NCBI GenBank assembly: GCA_023247135.1 | Contig: JAHFHB010000158.1 | Span: forward strand, 1-5,227 | DNA length: 5,227 bases | Reading direction: 5' to 3' | DNA from: Candidatus Omnitrophota bacterium | GTDB taxonomy: Bacteria > Omnitrophota > Omnitrophia > Omnitrophales > Aquincolibacteriaceae | Shown here: positions 1 through 5,020 of the stretch, piece by piece | Layout of the letters: every line of letters begins with the position of its first letter | How positions within the stretch are numbered: position 1 is the first letter of the stretch | The notes under the pieces: generated by a model | The model's input: the letters and a program-made list of their open reading frames with translations, nothing else | Told to the model about the DNA's origin: nothing | Databases searched by the model: none | Position numbers and translations under genes: made by a program

Positions 1-52
1 AGCACCCGCCAGTTTTCGAGACTGGTGCAATACCAGATTATGCGACCTCTCC
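1..52 (-). tRNA. tRNA-Ser (anticodon CGA), 5' part, cut by the window edge
   Basis: Read on the minus strand from position 52, the sequence gives the first 52 bases of a serine tRNA. It starts with the acceptor strand GGAGAGG, then a D-arm with a GCA/TGC stem and a GG pair in the loop, then a perfect 5-bp anticodon stem CCAGT/ACTGG around the loop CTCGAAA, so the anticodon is CGA (reads UCG). It continues into CGGGTGCT, consistent with the long variable arm of class II tRNA-Ser. The variable arm end, T-arm and acceptor 3' strand lie outside the window, so an intact gene cannot be confirmed. The stretch just upstream (53-70) is AT-rich, as expected near a promoter, but I could not assign -10 and -35 boxes. 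It lies downstream of the three protein genes in the same direction, after 205 bp of repeat-bearing DNA, and is probably an independent unit. Confidence 0.88.
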
Positions 53-104
53 ATAAAAATATTTAGCTATTCCCGCATCGGCATGGGAACCGATACTGTC
101 ATGC

Positions 105-127
105 ACACAACGCCGACAGCGTTGTGT
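105..127. repeat. 9-bp perfect hairpin (ACACAACGC / GCGTTGTGT)
   Basis: A perfect 9-bp inverted repeat with a 5-base loop (CGACA) lies between the GT-C-like gene and the tRNA. Its right arm overlaps the first three bases of the 84-bp inverted-end element at 125-208. No T-run follows it on either strand, so it does not look like a classical intrinsic terminator. It may be part of a compound palindromic element or an RNA-stabilising hairpin at the 3' end of the upstream transcript. Confidence 0.6.
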
Positions 128-208
128 CATTCCCGCGAAAGCGGGAATCCATCCCCTCTTCTAAACAAGACAAAGATGGATCCCCGCTAAAATCATGCGG
201 GGATGACA
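125..208. repeat. 84-bp palindromic element with inverted ends, REP/MITE-like (ATTCCC-N8-GGGAAT core)
   Basis: The element begins TGTCATTCCCGC and ends GCGGGGATGACA, which are inverted copies with one mismatch. Each half carries its own hairpin: ATTCCCGC, GAAA loop, GCGGGAAT at 129-148, and ATCCCCGC, 9-base loop, GCGGGGAT at 180-204. Just inside them, ATCCATC (147-153) and GATGGAT (175-181) are also inverted. The two halves are therefore imperfect mirror copies around a spacer of about 21 bases. The left core fits ATTCCC-N8-GGGAAT, the consensus known in Neisseria as dRS3 and seen in many unrelated repeat-rich bacteria. It has no coding capacity, so if mobile it would depend on a transposase elsewhere. 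It begins 49 bases beyond the stop of the GT-C-like gene and could fold at the 3' end of that transcript. The second hairpin, read on the minus strand, is followed only by a mildly T-rich stretch, so terminator function is doubtful. Confidence 0.75.
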
Positions 209-257
209 TATGCGGCTGGTTAAGTGCCGGTCATTTTAAGCGGAATGTCAGGGGCGG

Positions 258-1775
258 TCAACCTGCGGTTTCTGGCCGGGTAAGAATAGCTGTAAGCTTC
301 CAGACGGCTACGCCGATAAGCGCCATGGATACAAAAAGATAGCCCACAATCACCCAAGGGCTCACTCCCATGTGCAAAACTCGCACCCACCAGACAAACA
401 GGGTTTGCGCCGTCTGCAAAGACAACGCGGAAGTAGCCGGCGCATATCCGGGATTATTCAGATGCGCCCAATGTCCAAAGCAGGCATTCCAGCCATTGAT
501 CAGCAGTGTCTGAAAACTGTCCCACCATTGCGCAGAGGTAAAATGAAACCAGCTATGGTCCTGTTTCTGCTTCCATAAAACGTAGGCGTGTCTGGCAAGC
601 CAGTGCGTTAAAGTCCCGCTGAGTTGAATACTTAGACTAAACAAGGCCACGACAATAAAATCAATCCTGCGGTGAACCACTCGCAACCCGTCCTTATCAA
701 GCCAGAATGCGAGCGGCAGCAGAAGTAAAGGCGTAATCTCCAAAGTATAACGCGGCCCCCAGCTGCAAATTCCCTGCGGTGGAATTGTTTTAGCCACTGC
801 CAACAGCGTTAAAATCGAAATACTTAAAATAAGCGAGACCTCGCATTTTTTACTCTGCCAAAATCTTCTAATCCCCAGAATGCTGTAAACGAGTACCGGG
901 GAATAGATCAGCATTCCTTCGCTCGGGCTGAGAGTCAGCCGCCAAAGTCCTGAGAGGAGGCCATAGCGTGGGACCTTTCCTTCTCCAAGCATCACCTCCA
1001 CCATTTGCGCTGATAGATAAAACGCTCCGGTTCTTGCGTGGTTATAATAACCCCACAAAAAAATGAACGGGGCGGCTCCGAGAATAAAAAATAAAATCGG
1101 TTTCATGTTTTTTTTGATCAGGGATTCCCTTAGCAGCGCCAACGCAAAAACTCCAAAAATAATCAGGGATAATTCCCTGCAAAGAAGCGAAATTCCGGCG
1201 AACAATCCCGCAAAAACCAGCTCTTTCGCACGTTGATTTTCAAAATATTTTGAGATGGAAAAAAATGCCCCCAAAATCGCAAGGGTGTCGAGATTGCCCT
1301 CGTAATTATTTCCCGAATAAGGGTAAAGCAGGGTTAAAAAAGCCAGGCAGAGCGTCGCAAGGACAGCGCGCGTGGTTTTGATTTCCCAGTGTATTAAAAT
1401 GAGAAAAAAAATCAGCCCTGTGAACGCTCCGGTCAAAACACCCGTCAGGCTGGCGAGAAACACCGCGAAGAGAGTCGGCTTGAGCGTTTGATTCCCCAAA
1501 GCGTATTTGTCAAAGGCGGCCACCGGCAGCATGAGTAGAACGTTTGCGAGGCCGTGGTAGTCATAGGCTCTGCCATCATGATAAATTTTTTTACCTTGTT
1601 CGGCCGATGTTTCTAACCGGCCTCGTTGCAGAAGATTATAACTCACGTGGAATTGATTGCCCGTTTCCACATAAGGCAGTCCCGGACTGGAAAGCAGATA
1701 AACAGCCGCGATCAATAAAAACAGCCATGCCAAAATTTTTTTGAGGGTACGCCCTGAGTCTGCGGAAGCATTCAT
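258..1775 (-). CDS. Polytopic membrane protein, GT-C / PMT-like glycosyltransferase fold (substrate unknown)
   Basis: A 505-residue protein with about 10-12 hydrophobic segments, clear ones near residues 14-30, 101-128, 135-152, 185-217, 225-242, 284-300, 313-328, 345-358, 372-388 and 470-493. Features resembling the GT-C / glycosyltransferase-39-like families are an acidic, polar first outer loop (YVETGNQFH, 35-43), PYSGNNYEG (152-160) after a helix, LSPSEGMLIYSPVL (282-295), and WGPRYTLEITPLLLLPL (339-355), like the WGPRYxLPxLP signature of many such proteins. Members transfer a sugar from a polyprenyl-phosphate carrier to a glycan, lipid or protein on the outer side of the inner membrane; donor and acceptor cannot be read here. 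The start is chosen because it lies only 5 bp after the hydrolase stop. No strong Shine-Dalgarno sequence precedes it, which suggests translational coupling. The C-terminal part (about 390-460) is a Trp- and His-rich outer loop. Family-level call only; the glycosyltransferase activity is inferred. Confidence 0.8.
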   Translation of the reverse strand: MNASADSGRTLKKILAWLFLLIAAVYLLSSPGLPYVETGNQFHVSYNLLQRGRLETSAEQGKKIYHDGRAYDYHGLANVLLMLPVAAFDKYALGNQTLKPTLFAVFLASLTGVLTGAFTGLIFFLILIHWEIKTTRAVLATLCLAFLTLLYPYSGNNYEGNLDTLAILGAFFSISKYFENQRAKELVFAGLFAGISLLCRELSLIIFGVFALALLRESLIKKNMKPILFFILGAAPFIFLWGYYNHARTGAFYLSAQMVEVMLGEGKVPRYGLLSGLWRLTLSPSEGMLIYSPVLVYSILGIRRFWQSKKCEVSLILSISILTLLAVAKTIPPQGICSWGPRYTLEITPLLLLPLAFWLDKDGLRVVHRRIDFIVVALFSLSIQLSGTLTHWLARHAYVLWKQKQDHSWFHFTSAQWWDSFQTLLINGWNACFGHWAHLNNPGYAPATSALSLQTAQTLFVWWVRVLHMGVSPWVIVGYLFVSMALIGVAVWKLTAILTRPETAG

Positions 1776-1780
1776 AACTT

Positions 1781-3028
1781 TTACGCCTGGTTGACTCTTT
1801 TGGTTTCAGCTCGATGAAACAAATGCCGGGTCTGAATCCAGGTTCCGATCGCCTTCGCAGCGGCCTGGTGTCCTTCGGCAGTCCAATGTCCGTCGAGCGG
1901 CCAGACCAGATTCCCGCGGCGAGCTTGTTCAGTGCGCAACCCGTCCGTAAGATCAAGAAACGGCACTTCGGCCGACTTCGCCCATCCTCTCAAGCGCGCC
2001 TGTAACCGCGATTCTTCGGTCAGCCATTGTTTTTTTATTTCCACACCGGATTGCACCCATGGATTTTGCTTAACTGGATCATGCGCAGATGCGTCGTATT
2101 GAAACTGCACCGGAATATACACCACAGCAGCCTCCATGCCGCGGCGGCGCAGCTCCTGAATCATCCTGTTCAAAAGACTTTGCATGGCGCGCCATTTTTC
2201 TTCTGCCAGAGGGGTGTTAATATCCAGAGAGGTCGCCCAATAATCCGGCCGGAGCAGCCCCGAATATAAAATCGAACCGTTAAACTCCCCGCGCTCCGCG
2301 GCTTCCACCAGCTCGTCAGAAATACGGGCTTTCCACTGCTTAATTTTCAATTCCGGAATCTTATTCTCGCGAGCAATCTGCGCAATCCGTGTTTTAAAAT
2401 CGCCGGTCTGCAGCCTTGCAGGATTTTTATAAGCCACATACGCCCGTTTTATCAGCGCATAAAGATGCGGCCAAAGCTGGCGGACAAGCTTCTGAGGCCC
2501 CGCCAATTTTTCTTTGAGCGCTACCTGAGCGGCGCTGTCCGCACCCGACATGCCAAAGAGATCATTGGCGTAAAGACAAATCAACACTCCATCCGGCTCA
2601 TACCGAATGCCTTCGGAAAAAAGCAATTTTTCATAAACCAGCGGATCCGCTCCCGCGACACCAAGATTAATAAATTCTACCGGCGAACCATCTTTGGAAA
2701 ACATCTGCTCAAGACGGCTGGTAAACACATCCTTCCCGTCAACGCCGGTCCCTTCGACAAAAGAATCCCCCATGACGACGATGCGGTAATGATTTTTTTT
2801 TGGCTTTTTGAAAGGAATGTCGCGGTAGCGGAAACCTTCCTGATTGGTCACCAACCGGTAGGAGAATTCGATGTTTTTAATTAACCTGTCTTCGTTGGGC
2901 TTATAACGCAGTTGCGCAAAAGATTCGGCCGGAAAGCCCATGATTCCCAGTAAAAAGTCTACGGAAAAAATAAAGAGAATGTAGAGAACTGCGCTCAACG
3001 CCAGATAGCCGGCTTTGTTTTTTCTCAT
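1781..3028 (-). CDS. Membrane-anchored SGNH/GDSL-type hydrolase or acyl-esterase
   Basis: A 415-residue protein with one N-terminal membrane helix (about 8-28, after the basic MRKNK) and a large domain expected outside the cytoplasm. SGNH blocks appear in order: block I GDSFVEGTGV (87-96) with nucleophile Ser89; block II NLGVAGAD (121-128) with Gly123; block III YAND (153-156) with Asn155; block V DGHWTAEGH (379-387) with Asp379 and His381. All four catalytic or oxyanion positions are present, so it should be active. About 220 residues separate blocks III and V, longer than in compact esterases, with a charged, mostly helical-looking insert (about 167-250). Related anchored SGNH proteins add or remove O-acetyl or other ester groups on exopolysaccharides, peptidoglycan or lipid-linked glycans; the real substrate is unknown. 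The start is well supported by AAGGA 5 bases upstream. The gene ends 5 bp before the GT-C-like gene, so both share a transcript and probably a pathway. Confidence 0.9.
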   Translation of the reverse strand: MRKNKAGYLALSAVLYILFIFSVDFLLGIMGFPAESFAQLRYKPNEDRLIKNIEFSYRLVTNQEGFRYRDIPFKKPKKNHYRIVVMGDSFVEGTGVDGKDVFTSRLEQMFSKDGSPVEFINLGVAGADPLVYEKLLFSEGIRYEPDGVLICLYANDLFGMSGADSAAQVALKEKLAGPQKLVRQLWPHLYALIKRAYVAYKNPARLQTGDFKTRIAQIARENKIPELKIKQWKARISDELVEAAERGEFNGSILYSGLLRPDYWATSLDINTPLAEEKWRAMQSLLNRMIQELRRRGMEAAVVYIPVQFQYDASAHDPVKQNPWVQSGVEIKKQWLTEESRLQARLRGWAKSAEVPFLDLTDGLRTEQARRGNLVWPLDGHWTAEGHQAAAKAIGTWIQTRHLFHRAETKRVNQA

Positions 3029-3033
3029 GAGTA

Positions 3034-3038
3034 TCCTT
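3034..3038 (-). promoter_or_regulatory. Ribosome binding site of the SGNH hydrolase gene
   Basis: On the minus strand AAGGA stands 5 bases before the ATG at 3028, a good Shine-Dalgarno match at normal spacing. It fixes the start of the hydrolase and is the clearest ribosome binding site in the window. Confidence 0.75.
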
Positions 3039-3045
3039 GGTCTAA

Positions 3046-3088
3046 GCCGCCGTAGGCATCATGGGCTTTGACAAACTCGGTTTTTGCC
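3046..3088. repeat. 43-bp direct repeat, copy 1 (second copy of the GGDEF gene tail)
   Basis: This 43-bp stretch matches 3132-3174 at 40 of 43 positions, the three differences being adjacent (3078-3080), at an offset of exactly 86 bp. Read on the minus strand it spells GKNRVCQSP followed by TGA, against GKNKVCQSP in the real end of the cyclase gene. It lies wholly in the gap between the cyclase and hydrolase genes and is not part of either frame. It also starts GCCGCCGTAGGC, which is inverted as GCCTCGGCGGC at 3113-3123 (one-base bulge), so 3046-3123 can be seen as a 78-bp element with inverted ends. It may be a duplicated gene tail or one copy of a dispersed palindromic repeat. Confidence 0.85.
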
Positions 3089-3107
3089 CCTGCGCCGATG
3101 CGCAGGG
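3088..3107. repeat. 8-bp perfect hairpin inside the repeat-filled gap
   Basis: CCCTGCGC, loop CGAT, GCGCAGGG: a perfect GC-rich stem at the centre of the 78-bp inverted-end stretch 3046-3123. On the minus strand it lies downstream of the cyclase stop, but the following bases are GCAAAAACC, with no T-run, so it is not a standard intrinsic terminator. It could slow polymerase or protect an mRNA 3' end. Confidence 0.65.
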
Positions 3108-3112
3108 ACTTT

Positions 3113-3143
3113 GCCTCGGCGGCCATTGTCCGCCGCCGTAGGC
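3113..3143. repeat. 11-bp hairpin with one bulge next to the cyclase stop codon
   Basis: GCCTCGGCGGC (3113-3123) pairs with GCCGCCGTAGGC (3132-3143), 11 base pairs with a single bulged T at 3139 and an 8-base loop. It ends just 1 base from the TGA of the cyclase gene (3145-3147 on this strand) and uses the edge of direct-repeat copy 2. The same left arm can pair instead with the edge of copy 1 (3046-3057), so two mutually exclusive folds are possible in the mRNA. Confidence 0.6.
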
Positions 3144-3174
3144 ATCATGGGCTTTGACAAACTTTATTTTTGCC
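3132..3174. repeat. 43-bp direct repeat, copy 2 (encodes the end of the cyclase)
   Basis: This partner of 3046-3088 contains the last codons of the CHASE2-GGDEF gene, from Gly609 through CQSP, its TGA stop, and 13 bases beyond. The offset of 86 bp to copy 1 gives a 1.5-copy tandem repeat. The GKNKV encoded here is the usual end of a GGDEF domain, which suggests that the gene tail was duplicated and not that a foreign repeat capped the gene. Confidence 0.85.
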
Positions 3175-4998
3175 GGTTCGTTTGGCGTGGTAGAGCGCTT
3201 CGTCGGCGCGGCGCACCATGCGGTCTGGAATTTTTTCATCCGCATGCAGGCAAGCCGCGCCGACACTCAGTGTGACCTTGATCGTTTTGCCCTCCCAATC
3301 AAAGTGGGCCTTTTCCACCGCCTCACGGATGCGTTCCCCGACTTTGTCAGCCGCATCCTGCAGTTTGCCCATCACCATCACCACAAATTCTTCACCGCCG
3401 TAGCGGGCGGCCAGGTCGGCTTCCTTGACCGGGCGCTTGAGGCGAATGACTGACTGCACGATATGCGCGGTTTTCTTTAAAACGTAGTCCCCCGCTGGAT
3501 GGCCGAAGGTGTCATTGATGGCTTTAAAATTATCAATGTCCATCAGAATCAGCGAGAGCGGACGGCCCTCTGCACGGCATTCCTGAACCATTTGATTCAG
3601 CACTTCGCGAAAATAGCGGATCACAAAAAGGCCGGTCAGGCCATCGCGCGTGGCTAGATCAAAAAGACGCGATTGTTCCCGCACCGCCACCACGTGCGCA
3701 TAAAGGGCTGAAAAAATAAACAACGCGCTCACAAGCAGAAGCGGCTGCACCGCATAAATCCACAAGCCGGCTTTCCAGAAAAACAGGAACGACAGCAGAA
3801 CCCAGGCCAGCGCCAGCCCAAGCAGTATCAGCGCGGAGCGCAGGTTTCTGAAATCGGCAAAGACAAGCGTGGCCAGAATTCCGAAAAAAAGCATCAACGC
3901 CGCCTGGAATTCAAAAGACGCGGGCCGGAGGTATGCGCCGTCCAGCGCGGTCTGTGCGGCCAGCGCCAGCACGGCAAGCACCGGCATGCGCGCATTCACG
4001 GGAGTGACGCGGTATTCGGCGTTTTCACCTTCCGTGAAGCCGATGAAACAAATTTTTCCGGCAAGTTTTTGAGGATCCAGCACCGGTTTTAAACCGCGCT
4101 GCATGGCCTGATCACTGCGGATGATTTCGGCATACGCGTAACGCGGAAACAAACGCTGCCAGGCTCCTGCCCAGTTGATGAATAAATGCCCTTCCCGTGC
4201 CCGCGCCGCCTTCTGAAGCTCCGGCGGTTCCGTCTTTTGGCCCCGGTAATCAAGCGCCGCCTGAATGCCGAGATAGCGATAGGCCTGCGCGCCCCAGGCC
4301 TGTGACACCTGGACCGAGCGCAAAATGCCGTCCGGGTCGGCCGGTGCCTCCATTTGACCCAGGCCCTTCAGCAGCAGCCGGTGTTCCGCCGGCGGACCGC
4401 TCCAGATTTTAGAACCTTCCGCGGCTTCAAGCTCGACCGGCAGCGAGTGCACCCAGATTTTTTTCGCAGGCTTGCTTTCAAGAGTTACCGGAAAATAAAC
4501 CCGTCCCGATTCCTGCAGAGCCTTTGTCAGCACCGTAGAATCCAAAAGTGGATCGCTGTCTGAGTAAGCCCGGTCAAAAACAATGGCGGCGGCGTTCCAG
4601 CGGCTCAAAATGCGGATCATTTCGGCGTGATAGTGCCCCGGCCAGGGCCAGCGGCCAATCGCCTCCAGACTGTCCGGCCCGATTTCGATCAGGGCAATCG
4701 CCGGGTTTTCAATCGCCATCGGCCGTGCCCTGAAAAAAATATCAAGCATGGCGTATTCCAACTTGGTGGTTTTGCCGCTGGCAAGCAAACCGAGCATGCT
4801 GAGGATAATTAAAAAGGAATAAACGAGGTGCATCAAATCGGAGCGCTTGAGAATGCGGACCGACCGGGTGCGTGAAAATAGACTGCCGGAGGTTTCTTCC
4901 GGTTGATCTGGAAAGGGAGATGTCACGCTAAGAAAATCGGCGTTTCGGGAGGTTTTCTGGAGAGGTGGGTTAGAGACAAGCCTGTAGGGAACAGGCAT
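3145..4998 (-). CDS. CHASE2-domain transmembrane diguanylate cyclase (GGDEF)
   Basis: A protein of up to 617 residues. A basic stretch (45-53) precedes a membrane helix (about 57-74). A CHASE2-type extracytoplasmic sensor domain follows (about 80-350; LEYAMLDIFFRARP, then IALIEIGPDSLEAIGRWPWP), then three helices (about 364-380, 386-407, 414-435), the usual CHASE2 arrangement, and a C-terminal cytoplasmic GGDEF domain (about 445-613). The cyclase motifs are intact: RDGLTGL (451-457), the metal-binding MDIDNFKAINDTFGH (486-500) and the active-site loop GGEEF (534-538). It should convert two GTP to c-di-GMP. The I-site position before GGEEF reads KEAD (525-528) instead of RxxD, so product inhibition may be weak or absent. 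There is no EAL domain. Start is uncertain: the ATG at 4998 has AGGGA 6 bases upstream but lies in a palindrome and adds a polar tail of about 55 residues; the ATG at 4833 (residue 56), just before the first helix, is an alternative. The signal sensed by CHASE2 is unknown. Confidence 0.95.
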   Translation of the reverse strand: MPVPYRLVSNPPLQKTSRNADFLSVTSPFPDQPEETSGSLFSRTRSVRILKRSDLMHLVYSFLIILSMLGLLASGKTTKLEYAMLDIFFRARPMAIENPAIALIEIGPDSLEAIGRWPWPGHYHAEMIRILSRWNAAAIVFDRAYSDSDPLLDSTVLTKALQESGRVYFPVTLESKPAKKIWVHSLPVELEAAEGSKIWSGPPAEHRLLLKGLGQMEAPADPDGILRSVQVSQAWGAQAYRYLGIQAALDYRGQKTEPPELQKAARAREGHLFINWAGAWQRLFPRYAYAEIIRSDQAMQRGLKPVLDPQKLAGKICFIGFTEGENAEYRVTPVNARMPVLAVLALAAQTALDGAYLRPASFEFQAALMLFFGILATLVFADFRNLRSALILLGLALAWVLLSFLFFWKAGLWIYAVQPLLLVSALFIFSALYAHVVAVREQSRLFDLATRDGLTGLFVIRYFREVLNQMVQECRAEGRPLSLILMDIDNFKAINDTFGHPAGDYVLKKTAHIVQSVIRLKRPVKEADLAARYGGEEFVVMVMGKLQDAADKVGERIREAVEKAHFDWEGKTIKVTLSVGAACLHADEKIPDRMVRRADEALYHAKRTGKNKVCQSP

Positions 4999-5011
4999 GC
5001 CTGTTCCCTAC
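4984..5011. repeat. Perfect 28-bp palindrome (half-site GTAGGGAACAGGCA)
   Basis: Positions 4984-4997 are exactly the reverse complement of 4998-5011, with no spacer. Palindromes of the pattern GTAGGG...CCCTAC around a central GCATGC are a recurring form of dispersed repeat in several bacterial groups; that comparison is from general knowledge and was not searched. The element supplies both an ATG (4998-4996) and an AGGGA (5009-5005) to the minus strand, and so creates the longest start of the cyclase gene. It could be a mobile palindromic repeat, a cruciform, or a binding site for a dimeric regulator. Confidence 0.85.
5005..5009 (-). promoter_or_regulatory. Possible ribosome binding site for the long cyclase start
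   Basis: AGGGA on the minus strand lies 6 bases before the ATG at 4998. Both lie in the 28-bp palindrome, so the match may be a by-product of the repeat, and the fold would hide this site. No better Shine-Dalgarno sequence precedes the alternative ATG at 4833, so the choice of start stays open. Confidence 0.35.
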
Positions 5012-5020
5012 GAGCTTATT

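Noticed and set aside
69..94. Degenerate second copy of the ATTCCC...GGGAA repeat or a tRNA promoter element
   Set aside because: ATTCCC and GGGAA are 10 bases apart with no matching stem inside, and no convincing -35/-10 pair could be placed; too weak to annotate.
180..204. Intrinsic terminator for the GT-C-like gene
   Set aside because: A stem is present, but the bases after it on the minus strand (CCATCTTTGTCTTG) lack a proper T-run; it is better explained as half of the 84-bp element.
124..342. 72-residue plus-strand open frame beginning MSFPRKRES
   Set aside because: Its beginning is the 84-bp palindromic element and its remainder is antisense to the GT-C-like gene; such peptides are a common artefact of this repeat type.
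258..1775. Naming the membrane protein as ArnT, an O-antigen ligase or a protein mannosyltransferase
   Set aside because: The motifs support only a general GT-C-like fold; no signature specific to any of these enzymes was seen.
2465..2884. 139-residue plus-strand open frame opposite the SGNH hydrolase
   Set aside because: It is antisense to a gene with all SGNH motifs, and its composition looks like a mirror of that gene; no recognisable domain.
3042..3266. 74-residue minus-strand open frame across the gap and the end of the cyclase gene
   Set aside because: It overlaps the well-supported GGDEF domain in another frame, and its apparent repeat in the protein comes only from the 43-bp DNA repeat.
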